Positions 1 through 6,257 of a stretch of 6,428 bases of DNA are shown here, one piece after another. This DNA is from Bacteroidales bacterium (GTDB lineage Bacteria; Bacteroidota; Bacteroidia; Bacteroidales; Bacteroidaceae): assembly GCA_004558865.1 (NCBI GenBank), contig SFCY01000129.1, positions 1 to 6,428 on the forward strand, read 5' to 3'. A model generated the notes under the pieces. It saw nothing but the letters and a program-made list of their open reading frames with translations. It was not told the origin of the DNA and did not search any database. The translations under genes and the position numbers were made by a program. Position 1 is the first letter of the stretch; each line of letters begins with the position of its first letter.

Positions 1-63
1 TCAAAACGTAAGTTGAAGAGGGAGTGTAGCGGGCTACACGACCGATGAGACTTGACGTTTTGA
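1..63. repeat. Nested inverted repeat (cruciform or RNA hairpin)
   Basis: The outer arms TCAAAACGT (1-9) and ACGTTTTGA (55-63) are perfect reverse complements. The pairing continues with AAGT (10-13) against ACTT (50-53) if G54 is bulged out. Inside lies a second perfect inverted repeat, GTGTAGC (24-30) and GCTACAC (33-39), separated by GG. No T-run follows on the + strand, so it is not a standard intrinsic terminator for a gene entering from the left. The left arm starts at the first base, so the repeat may extend outside the window. ACCGA recurs at 42, 66 and 86 in and just after it. It could be a repetitive element, a bidirectional hairpin or a recombination site; the sequence does not decide. 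Confidence 0.7.
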
Positions 64-296
64 GACCGATAGATGCAGAAGACGACCGAAACGACAATTC
101 CACTTTATCGATTATTTTATCAGCCTAATTTATAGAACCAGCCTTTATTGTACCCAGCTTTGTACGGCAAAGGATGGCTCCATCTGTTTGTGGTGGGCAT
201 GGTGGGTTTCGTGCTCGCCCTTAGAGGTGGGTCCCATTTGACCAAGCCCCCGCGCTTGCTGGGGAATCCATGGCATGTTTTTATTTGAAAAGTAAT
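64..296. other. Non-coding upstream region
   Basis: I see no credible gene here. The left part (about 100-150) is AT-rich. The part from 190 to 231 carries three copies of GGTGGG (192-197, 201-206, 226-231). A small hairpin, CAAGC (243-247) with GCTTG (254-258), follows. An ATG at 270 is in frame with the downstream thioredoxin gene but lies upstream of that gene's promoter, so it is not the start. The only minus-strand reading of note is about 30 codons (145-237), His-rich and without recognisable homology. Confidence 0.6.
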
Positions 297-305
297 GGCA
301 AAAAG

Positions 306-336
306 TTTGCCGCTTGGGAGGGAATTGCTATCTTTG
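306..336 (+). promoter_or_regulatory. Bacteroidetes-type promoter (-33 TTTG / -7 TATCTTTG)
   Basis: TTTG at 306-309 and TATCTTTG at 329-336 are separated by 19 bp. This matches the Bacteroidetes primary sigma factor consensus, TTTG then about 19-21 bp then TAnnTTTG. Transcription would start near 342-346 and leave a leader of about 30 nt before the ATG at 375. The -33 element sits in the right arm of a small perfect inverted repeat, GGCAAA (297-302) and TTTGCC (306-311), which could be an operator or chance. This promoter is the main reason for choosing the ATG at 375. No equally good promoter was found in the later intergenic spacers, so it may serve all five genes. Confidence 0.8.
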
Positions 337-374
337 CAAAATCAAACAACATTTATGATTCTATCGTTTCCATT

Positions 375-1301
375 ATGAGAAAGACATTGACACTCTTTTT
401 GCTGTTATTGCTGGCACTGACCACAAGCGCGCAAATCGCCGGCGACGACTTGGACGCCAAATACGCCACCACCATGCCGCAGCCAGGCTCTTTGGCACCC
501 GACTTTTTGGTGGACTCCGCCGCCAACATTCGGCTCAGCGACATGCGCGGCCACTATGTCGTGCTGCACTTCTGGGCTTCCTGGTGTCCCGACTGCCGCA
601 AGGATATGCCCGAGATGGAGAAGCTGGACAAGGACTTTGACAATTTTGAAAAAGGAGAAGAGCTGACTTTCATACATATCTCTTTCGACGGCGACACGGC
701 AAAGATGAACCGCTACCTCAGCGACCACAAGTTGGGAGGCTTCAAGCTCTGCCAGGACAGGAAGTTCCACGACGCAGAGATCAGCCGCCTCTACGGCGTG
801 AAGTGGATTCCCTCCATGATTCTCATCGACCCCCAAGGGCGTGTGGAGCTGTCTACCGTGATGATAGACAAGCTGGAATCTGCGATAAAGCATCTCGACC
901 TGTCGAAACTCGACCCCAACGCGCCCAAGGCTGTGGAGTTGCCCGAATTTACGGGAGGGTTAGACGCGCTGGGGAACTATTTGGCGCAGAACGTCCGCTA
1001 TCCCACCAAGGCTATGGAAATGGGACTGCAATCCAAGGTGAGGGTCTCGTTCGCAGTGGATACGCTGGGACAGATTTCCAATATCAGCATCAAAGAAAAC
1101 AACCTTTCGGCCATCCGCAAAGCTCCCTTTGGCAAGCACAATCCCGAAGACCGCCAGCGCATCGCCGAGGAGTGCGCCACGCTGTTTGCCAATGAGGCCA
1201 AGCGCGTGGTGAGCACCATGCCCGTCTGGAAGCCCGGCCGCAGCTTCGGAAAGAAAGTGAAAACGGCCTTTGTCCTGCCCATCACGTTCAAAATGCAATG
1301 A
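375..1301 (+). CDS. Secreted TlpA/ResA-like thioredoxin fused to a TonB C-terminal domain
   Basis: This 308-residue protein should act in the periplasm as a thiol-disulfide oxidoreductase. Residues 1-20 are a typical signal peptide: RK, a leucine-rich core, and a likely cleavage after TSA, before Q20. There is no lipobox cysteine. Residues about 36-175 are a TlpA/ResA/AhpC-type thioredoxin fold with the active site WCPDC (C71, C74) and the cis-proline loop WIPS (P146). Residues about 188-306 match the TonB C-terminal domain: PEFTGG, the RYP motif near 208-210, a strand with VDTLGQI, then MPVWKPG and a closing LPITF strand. About 25-30 extra residues (about 241-272) interrupt this domain and include C267; C126 is the fourth cysteine. 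A true TonB has an N-terminal anchor with an SxxxH motif and a long Pro-rich linker, and both are absent. An energy-coupling role is therefore doubtful, and binding to peptidoglycan or an outer-membrane partner is possible. The ATG at 270 would add 35 residues but lies before the promoter. Domain calls are firm; the physiological role is not known. Confidence 0.9.
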   Translation: MRKTLTLFLLLLLALTTSAQIAGDDLDAKYATTMPQPGSLAPDFLVDSAANIRLSDMRGHYVVLHFWASWCPDCRKDMPEMEKLDKDFDNFEKGEELTFIHISFDGDTAKMNRYLSDHKLGGFKLCQDRKFHDAEISRLYGVKWIPSMILIDPQGRVELSTVMIDKLESAIKHLDLSKLDPNAPKAVELPEFTGGLDALGNYLAQNVRYPTKAMEMGLQSKVRVSFAVDTLGQISNISIKENNLSAIRKAPFGKHNPEDRQRIAEECATLFANEAKRVVSTMPVWKPGRSFGKKVKTAFVLPITFKMQ

Positions 1302-1335
1302 ACGCCTTGGGCTGTATGCAATGAAAAAGGCATAT

Positions 1336-1353
1336 CCCACCGCCTCCGGTGGG
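1336..1353 (+). promoter_or_regulatory. Intergenic hairpin between thioredoxin and ATPase genes
   Basis: CCCACCG (1336-1342) and CGGTGGG (1347-1353) form a perfect 7-bp GC-rich stem with a CCTC loop, in the middle of the 78-bp spacer. No T-run follows on the + strand, so it is unlikely to terminate fully. It may protect mRNA ends, attenuate, or separate expression of the first gene from the transporter genes. Read on the minus strand, a TTTTT run lies a few bases beyond the stem. I see no TTTG/TAnnTTTG promoter in this spacer, which favours read-through. Confidence 0.6.
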
Positions 1354-1379
1354 GCCATCCACCAAACAACGGCTACACT

Positions 1380-2105
1380 ATGAGCATGATAGAACTCAAG
1401 GACATCAACAAGACCTACTTCGGCGCACAGCCCCTCCACGTGCTGAAGGGCATCAACCTGAGCGTTGAGGAGGGCGAGTTTGTGTCGATTATGGGCGCCT
1501 CAGGCTCGGGAAAGTCCACGCTGCTCAACATCCTTGGCATTCTCGACAACTACGACAGCGGCGAGTACCGCATCGACGGAACGCTCATCAAGGACCTCTC
1601 GGAGACCCGCGCCGCGGAATACCGCAACCGGCTCATCGGCTTCATCTTCCAGAGCTTCAACCTCATAGGCTTCAAGACGGCCGTGGAGAACGTTGAGCTG
1701 CCGCTGTTCTATCAGGGCGTGGGCCGCAAGAAGCGTCGGGCCTTGGCCATGGAATACCTTGAAAGGCTCGACCTCGCGCCTTGGGCGGAACATTATCCCA
1801 ACGAGATGAGCGGCGGCCAGAAGCAGCGCGTGGCCATTGCCCGAGCCCTCATCACACAGCCACGCCTCATCCTGGCCGACGAACCCACGGGAGCCTTGGA
1901 CTCCAAGACTTCGGTGGAGGTGATGGAACTGCTCAAACAGCTCAACCAGGAACAGAACAAGACCATCATCGTCGTGACCCACGAGAGCGGAGTGGCCAAT
2001 GAGACCAACAAAATCATCCACATCAAGGACGGAGTCATCGGCAAGATAGAAGAGAACAAGGACCACAAGGCCAGTCCTTTCGGCATCAACGGAATCATGA
2101 AATGA
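1380..2105 (+). CDS. ABC transporter ATP-binding protein, MacB/LolD type
   Basis: This 241-residue cytoplasmic nucleotide-binding subunit should power the two permeases encoded next. All ATPase motifs are intact: Walker A GASGSGKST (39-47), Q-loop glutamine Q91 in FQSFNL, signature SGGQ (144-147), Walker B LILADE (163-168) with catalytic E168, D-loop ALDS (172-175) and H-loop histidine H201. The length and the sequence around the Q-loop and signature are typical of the stand-alone ATPases of the MacB/LolD family, which work with FtsX-like permeases that undergo mechanotransmission rather than classical import. In E. coli MacB the ATPase is fused to its permease; here it is separate. The start at 1380 (MSMIEL) is preferred, but the ATG at 1386 would remove only two residues. 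Its last bases overlap the next start codon as ATGA (2102-2105), so translation of the first permease is probably coupled. The substrate is not readable from the ATPase. Confidence 0.95.
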   Translation: MSMIELKDINKTYFGAQPLHVLKGINLSVEEGEFVSIMGASGSGKSTLLNILGILDNYDSGEYRIDGTLIKDLSETRAAEYRNRLIGFIFQSFNLIGFKTAVENVELPLFYQGVGRKKRRALAMEYLERLDLAPWAEHYPNEMSGGQKQRVAIARALITQPRLILADEPTGALDSKTSVEVMELLKQLNQEQNKTIIVVTHESGVANETNKIIHIKDGVIGKIEENKDHKASPFGINGIMK

Positions 2106-3364
2106 GAGACATCATCACCGAGATATGGGCCACCATGCGGCGCAACAAGCTGCGCACCGCGCTCACGGGCTTTGCCGTGGCGTGGGGAATCTTCATGCTC
2201 ATCTTCCTGTTGGGCGCGGGCAATGGGCTCATCAACGCCCTGACGAGCAACTCCGACCACTTCCTCTCCAACTCCATGATGGTGTTTGGAGGCCAGACCT
2301 CGAAGGGCTACAAGGGACTGCAGGAAGGCAGGGCGATAGAGCTCGACGACAAGGATATGGCCGCCACCCGCCGCTCCTTCAGCGACAACGTGGACGACGT
2401 GGGCGCAGAGCAGCAGAGCGACTCTGCCCTCACGGCAACGTTGGGGCAGAACTACACCAACATCCAGCTCAGTGGCGTCTATCCCAATGCGGCGAGAATC
2501 AACAAGCGCGACATTCTGGCCGGAAGGTTCATCAATGAGCTGGACATGGAAAACAGGCGCAAGGTGGTGGTGCTGAGCGAGCAGACCGTCAGGGACCTTA
2601 CTGACAACACGACCCAAGACGTGGTGGGGCAGACGGTGAAGATAGGAGGGCTGGCGTTCCGCGTGGCCGGCGTCTACAAGAGCGACCAGAGCATGATGGG
2701 CAACGACGCCTACATTCCGTTCACCACATTCAGGACCCTCTACAACAGCGGCGACAAGGTGGGCAACATCATGTTCACTTTCCACGGGCTGAACTCCATG
2801 CGGGCCAATGAGGACTTCGAGCAGCGCTACAAGGCCAAGCTCAACGCCATGCACGACGCCGCCCCCGACGACGACAACGCCGTGTGGATATGGAACCGCT
2901 TCACGCAGAACCTGCAGATGAACATGGGCATGGGCATGGTGCGCACGGCTCTGTGGATCATCGGCCTCTTCACGTTGCTCTCGGGCATCGTGGGCGTGAG
3001 CAACATCATGCTCATCTCGGTGAAGGAGCGCACGCGCGAGTTTGGCATCCGCAAGGCCATCGGGGCCAAGCCCCGCAGCATCCTGAGGCTCATCATCGTG
3101 GAGAGCGTCGTCATCACCACCGTGTTCGGCTTCATGGGCATGGTGGCGGGCATCGCCGCCAACGAGTACATGAATGCCACGGCCGGCCACCAGCAGGTGG
3201 ACACGGGACTGTTCCAAGCCACCATGTTCCTCAATCCCACCGTGGGCTTCGACGTGTGCTTCGAGGCTCTCGTCGTGATGGTTGTGGCCGGCACCTGCGC
3301 AGGCCTCATCCCTGCCCGCCGGGCTGCCCACATCCGTCCCATAGAGGCGCTGAGGGCCGAATAG
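2102..3364 (+). CDS. ABC transporter permease 1, MacB_PCD plus FtsX domains
   Basis: This 420-residue inner-membrane protein has the MacB topology. One transmembrane helix lies near the N-terminus (about 20-40), followed by a large periplasmic domain (about 42-276) of the MacB_PCD type. Three helices form the C-terminal FtsX domain (about 282-306, 328-352 and 384-404). The conserved cytoplasmic segment after the second helix reads KERTREFGIRKAIGAKPRSI (about 308-327), which is the coupling region that contacts the ATPase. The protein ends in the usual ARRAAHIRPIEALR motif. It starts inside the stop codon of the ATPase gene (ATGA). Its periplasmic part has no cysteine; the two cysteines (C386, C399) lie in or near the last helix. 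Together with the second permease it most likely makes a heterodimer, since each gene is a half transporter and there is only one ATPase gene. A homodimer with alternative partners is possible. Confidence 0.93.
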   Translation: MRDIITEIWATMRRNKLRTALTGFAVAWGIFMLIFLLGAGNGLINALTSNSDHFLSNSMMVFGGQTSKGYKGLQEGRAIELDDKDMAATRRSFSDNVDDVGAEQQSDSALTATLGQNYTNIQLSGVYPNAARINKRDILAGRFINELDMENRRKVVVLSEQTVRDLTDNTTQDVVGQTVKIGGLAFRVAGVYKSDQSMMGNDAYIPFTTFRTLYNSGDKVGNIMFTFHGLNSMRANEDFEQRYKAKLNAMHDAAPDDDNAVWIWNRFTQNLQMNMGMGMVRTALWIIGLFTLLSGIVGVSNIMLISVKERTREFGIRKAIGAKPRSILRLIIVESVVITTVFGFMGMVAGIAANEYMNATAGHQQVDTGLFQATMFLNPTVGFDVCFEALVVMVVAGTCAGLIPARRAAHIRPIEALRAE

Positions 3365-3412
3365 CCGGGCGCCGCGGGCTGCGACATGGCCCCGAGGCCC
3401 GTTTCTCCTCAT

Positions 3413-3441
3413 CCGCCAAGCCCGCCAAGAGCGGGCGGCGG
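3413..3441 (+). promoter_or_regulatory. Strong bulged hairpin between the two permease genes
   Basis: CCGCC (3413-3417) pairs with GGCGG (3437-3441), and GCCCGC (3420-3425) pairs with GCGGGC (3431-3436). This gives 11 GC-only pairs with an AA bulge (3418-3419) and a CAAGA loop. The left side contains a direct repeat, CCGCCAAG at 3413-3420 and 3422-3429. A pyrimidine-rich stretch follows but no T-run, so efficient intrinsic termination is not expected. It sits in a 137-bp spacer within an otherwise co-directional transporter operon, and could act as an mRNA processing or stability element that sets the ratio of the two permeases (inference). Confidence 0.65.
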
Positions 3442-3470
3442 GCGCTGGATTCTCCTATTTCCTCCTAACT

Positions 3471-3483
3471 CCCTGTGGCAGGG
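3471..3483 (+). promoter_or_regulatory. Small hairpin covering an alternative GTG start
   Basis: CCCTG (3471-3475) and CAGGG (3479-3483) form a 5-bp stem around TGG. The possible GTG start at 3475-3477 would be buried in this stem. The ATG at 3502 lies downstream in unstructured, A-rich sequence (TTCAAAACCGA), which supports 3502 as the translation start of the second permease. Confidence 0.45.
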
Positions 3484-3501
3484 GACGAACTTCAAAACCG
3501 A

Positions 3502-4746
3502 ATGAAAATCGACATCGATACTTACAAGGAAATCCTCGACACGCTGACGCGCAACAAGGGACGCACGTTCCTCACCGGCTTCGGCGTGTTCTGGGGCGTG
3601 TTCATGCTCGTGGGACTGATAGGTGGCGGCGCAGGATTGCAGGAGAAGCTGTCGGCCAACTTCAAGGGCTTCGCCACCAACTCGGCCATGGTGTGGGCGC
3701 AGAGCACCACCAAGCCCTACCATGGTTTCCGCAAGGGAAGGCAATGGAACATGACCACCAAGGACGTGGAGCGGCTGCAGGAGAACGTGCCAGAGCTGAA
3801 AGTGGTCACACCCATCACGTTCCAAGGCGGCACCAACGCCGTGTTTGGCGACAAGAAGGCCTCGTGCGGCGTGAAGGGCGTGCGCGACGACTATGCCCGC
3901 GTGGAGGAGCCGCGCCTCATCTATGGCCGCTACATCAACAGCATGGACCAGATGCAGCGCCGCAAGGTGTGCGTGCTGGGCAAGAAGATCTACAGCACCC
4001 TGTTTCCCGGTGGCGGCAATCCCTGCGGGCAGATGGTGAGGCTCGACTCCACCTATTACCAGGTAGTGGGCGTGGACGCCAGTGCGGGCAACATGAACAT
4101 CGGAGGCCGCGCTGAGGAGACGGTGTACCTGCCCCTCTCGCTCATGCAGCAGGCCTACAACATGGGCGACGCCGTGGCCATGATAGCCATGACGGCGCAG
4201 CAGGGCGTGAAGATGGGAGCCGTCAGCCAGCGCATCCGCGAGGTCATAGCCCGCGCCCACGACATCGACCCCACCGACGAGCAGGGCATCATGGTGTTCA
4301 ACACGGAAGTGCTCTTTGGCATGATGGACAGCCTGTTCAGCGGCGTCAACTTCCTGGTGTGGCTTGTGGGCATCGGCACGCTCTTGGCTGGAGCCATCGG
4401 GGTGAGCAACATCATGATGGTGACCGTGCGTGAGCGCACCATCGAGATTGGCATCCGCCGCGCCATCGGAGCCACGCCGCGCAACATCCTGGCCCAGATC
4501 GTCAGCGAGAGCATCCTGCTCACCATCGTGGCGGGGATGAGCGGCATCCTCTTCGCCGTGGTTGTGCTGCAGATGCTGCAGCTGGCCAACACCGCCAACG
4601 GCATTGTCGCCGCCCACTTCCAGATAGGTTTTTGGACGGCCCTCGGAGCCATGGCCATGCTCTGCGTGTTGGGCGTGTTGGCGGGTCTCGCCCCAGCCCT
4701 GCGCGCCATGAACATCAAGCCTGTCGACGCCATGAGGGATGAGTAG
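3502..4746 (+). CDS. ABC transporter permease 2, MacB_PCD plus FtsX domains
   Basis: This 414-residue inner-membrane protein is a diverged paralogue of the preceding permease. The N-terminal helices align (RTALTGFAVAWGIFML there, RTFLTGFGVFWGVFML here). So do the post-helix-2 segments (GVSNIMMVTVRERTIEIG at about 300-317 here). Topology: one helix at about 22-42, a periplasmic MacB_PCD-type domain at about 45-280, then helices at about 284-308, 330-356 and 377-397, ending in LRAMNIKPVDAMRDE. Unlike its paralogue it has three cysteines in the periplasmic domain (C122, C157, C175), one of them odd if two form a disulfide. I chose the ATG at 3502 over an in-frame GTG at 3475. Family members begin about this far before the first helix, and the GTG lies in a hairpin. 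It likely pairs with permease 1 over the shared ATPase. Confidence 0.92.
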   Translation: MKIDIDTYKEILDTLTRNKGRTFLTGFGVFWGVFMLVGLIGGGAGLQEKLSANFKGFATNSAMVWAQSTTKPYHGFRKGRQWNMTTKDVERLQENVPELKVVTPITFQGGTNAVFGDKKASCGVKGVRDDYARVEEPRLIYGRYINSMDQMQRRKVCVLGKKIYSTLFPGGGNPCGQMVRLDSTYYQVVGVDASAGNMNIGGRAEETVYLPLSLMQQAYNMGDAVAMIAMTAQQGVKMGAVSQRIREVIARAHDIDPTDEQGIMVFNTEVLFGMMDSLFSGVNFLVWLVGIGTLLAGAIGVSNIMMVTVRERTIEIGIRRAIGATPRNILAQIVSESILLTIVAGMSGILFAVVVLQMLQLANTANGIVAAHFQIGFWTALGAMAMLCVLGVLAGLAPALRAMNIKPVDAMRDE

Positions 4747-4764
4747 GAGCCAATGGGCGTCAAG

Positions 4765-4833
4765 CCCCTCCTCTCCCGAGAGCTCCTTTCGCCCCATCTC
4801 TCCCATGCCCCCATCCACTCCATCCCCCCTCAT
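4765..4833 (+). promoter_or_regulatory. C-rich, G-poor leader tract ahead of the adaptor gene
   Basis: In this 69-base stretch of the 130-bp spacer 40 bases are C and only 5 are G. It includes the runs CCCC (4792-4795), CCC (4802-4804), CCCCC (4808-4812) and CCCCCC (4824-4829). On the minus strand these are four G-runs that could form a G-quadruplex, although one loop is 11 nt long. In the mRNA, C-rich and G-poor unstructured sequence resembles a Rho loading (rut) region, which could lower adaptor expression relative to the permeases. No Bacteroidetes promoter is seen here. An A-rich segment (about 4843-4870) just before the ATG at 4877 probably aids ribosome binding. All functional readings are inference. 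Confidence 0.45.
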
Positions 4834-4876
4834 AAATCCCTCCAAAAAGAAGAAAGATTAGAAAATCCAAGCAGTT

Positions 4877-5992
4877 ATGAAGAAATACATCAAGTTTGTC
4901 ATTGCCGGAATCATCGCCTTGATATTCATCGGCACCTTTATCTTCCTTTGGTTGCAGTCGCGTCCGCAGCCAACGGCATACAATGAGTTCAGTCCGAAAT
5001 ACCTCGACTTGAGGAAGACCACCATCGTGACGGGAAAGATAGAGCCGCGCAACGAGGTGAACATCAAGCCGCAGATCAGCGGCATCATCACCACGATAGA
5101 GAAGGAGGCCGGGCAGATGGTGCAGGCGGGCGAGGTGATAGCCCGCGTGAAGGTGATTCCCGACATGAGCCAGCTGTCGGCGGCGCAGGCGCGCGTGCGC
5201 TCGGCCAACATCACCCTGAGGCAGGCCACCATCGACCACCAGCGCATGAAGACCCTCTACGACAAGGGTCTGGTCTCGGGCGATGAGTACGACCAGAAGC
5301 GCAAGGCGTGGCTCGACGCCAAGGAAGAGGTGAGGGCGGCCGGCGACAACCTGCAGGTGGTGCGCGACGGCGTCAACAAGGGCAACGCCAACCTCTCTTC
5401 CACGCTCATCCGCTCCACCATCAGCGGCCTCATTCTCGACGTTCCCGTGAAGGTGGGCAACACGGTCATCAACTCCAACACATTCAACGACGGTACGACC
5501 ATCGCCACAGTGGCCAACATGGGCGACCTCATCTTCCGCGGCAACATCGACGAGACCGACGTGGGACAGCTCTTCACGGGCATGCCGATGAAGATTACCA
5601 TCGGCGCGCTCCACGACCTCCACTTCGGCGCCTCGCTGGAGTACATCTCGCCCAAGGCCACGGAGAGCAACGGCACCAACCAGTTTGAGATCAAGGCCGC
5701 CGTGAAAGTGCCAACGGGCGGCAGCAATATCCGCAGCGGCTACAGTGCCAACGCCGAGATTGTGTTGGCTGAGGCCCGCCACGCCCTCACCGTTCCGGAA
5801 AGCGCCATCGAGTTTGAGGGCGGCAAGACCTACGTGTACCTCATCAAAGGCTCGGGCGAGAAGAAGACCTACCAGCGGCGGCAGGTGACGACAGGACTCA
5901 GCGATGGCATCAACATCGAAGTCAAGAGCGGCCTCTCGCCCAAGGATCGTGTGCGCGGCCCGAAGGTGGTGGCTGAGGACACGGAGCAATAA
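4877..5992 (+). CDS. HlyD/MacA-type periplasmic adaptor subunit
   Basis: This 371-residue protein should bridge the inner-membrane ABC transporter and an outer-membrane TolC-like channel. Residues 1-5 (MKKYI) precede one hydrophobic helix (about 6-27) with no obvious cleavage site and no lipobox, so it looks like an uncleaved signal anchor, as in MacA. The first half of the lipoyl-like barrel-sandwich domain is at about 58-92 (IKPQISGIITTI and GQMVQAGEVIARV), and its second half is at about 176-213. Between them lies an alpha-helical hairpin (about 98-172). Its tip shows R123, L127 and S134 spaced as R-x3-L-x6-S, the docking motif known for TolC-binding adaptors. A beta-barrel domain (about 216-290) and a membrane-proximal domain (about 290-371) follow. 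Length and order are normal for MacA relatives, and the protein contains no cysteine. It is the last gene before a strong terminator. No TolC gene is in the window, so the channel must come from elsewhere or be shared. Confidence 0.93.
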   Translation: MKKYIKFVIAGIIALIFIGTFIFLWLQSRPQPTAYNEFSPKYLDLRKTTIVTGKIEPRNEVNIKPQISGIITTIEKEAGQMVQAGEVIARVKVIPDMSQLSAAQARVRSANITLRQATIDHQRMKTLYDKGLVSGDEYDQKRKAWLDAKEEVRAAGDNLQVVRDGVNKGNANLSSTLIRSTISGLILDVPVKVGNTVINSNTFNDGTTIATVANMGDLIFRGNIDETDVGQLFTGMPMKITIGALHDLHFGASLEYISPKATESNGTNQFEIKAAVKVPTGGSNIRSGYSANAEIVLAEARHALTVPESAIEFEGGKTYVYLIKGSGEKKTYQRRQVTTGLSDGINIEVKSGLSPKDRVRGPKVVAEDTEQ

Positions 5993-6041
5993 GAAATGCA
6001 GCGCAACTGTGCCAGCGGGGCATAGCGGGCTGAAGACGTTT

Positions 6042-6092
6042 GGCGGCGGGCCGGCCACAGAGGATTACTCTGTGGCCGGCCCGCCGCCATTT
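6042..6092 (+). terminator. Very long intrinsic terminator after the transporter operon
   Basis: The arms at 6042-6062 and 6068-6088 are perfect reverse complements: a 21-bp stem rich in G and C (starting GGCGGCGGGCC), extended by a T6041-A6089 pair, with the loop GATTA. TTTCTTGTCTT follows directly. It lies 49 bases after the adaptor stop codon, where the operon would end. The stem is longer than most intrinsic terminators and the U-tract is imperfect, so it may also protect the 3' end from exonucleases. Confidence 0.85.
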
Positions 6093-6256
6093 CTTGTCTT
6101 CCAATTCCCTGCTCATGCTGGGCGCGCGGTGCGCGAGGATGGCTTTGTCGCCAACTTCCACCTATGGGAATGGAAGCCGCAAGGCTGTGTGCCCCAAGGT
6201 TTTTTTGTGAGCCCCGACTTGGCAAGCCATCCACTGAAAACCGTCTGTTCGGGATG
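6093..6256. other. Non-coding region between terminator and palindrome array
   Basis: No gene is supported here; open readings across it begin inside the adaptor gene or lack family features. Small structures seen: CTTCCA (6155-6160) with TGGAAG (6171-6176), AGCC-GCAA-GGCT (6175-6186, a GNRA-type loop), and seven T at 6200-6206 about 14 bases after that hairpin. These might belong to a small RNA end, but no matching promoter was found. Confidence 0.4.
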
Positions 6257-6257
6257 T

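Noticed and set aside
159..190. Second promoter candidate (TTTG at 159, TCTGTTTG at 183)
   Set aside because: The -7 element lacks the conserved A of TAnnTTTG, and the site at 306-336 is much better placed and a better match.
145..237. Minus-strand 30-codon His-rich reading frame
   Set aside because: It is too short, no promoter was found for it, and no known family is recognised.
1793..3412. Long minus-strand open reading frame (539 codons) opposite the ATPase and permease genes
   Set aside because: Its translation is rich in His, Val, Gly and Ala with no domain signature, as expected from the antisense of GC-rich coding DNA; the + strand has intact conserved motifs throughout.
3475..3501. 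GTG start at 3475 for permease 2
   Set aside because: The codon lies within a small hairpin, and the extra nine residues do not resemble the family N-terminus; the ATG at 3502 fits better, though the GTG cannot be fully excluded.
3409..6058. Further long minus-strand open frames opposite permease 2 and the adaptor (3409-4845 and 4760-6058)
   Set aside because: They have the same low-complexity His/Ala/Val-rich antisense composition and no recognisable family; the + strand genes explain the region.
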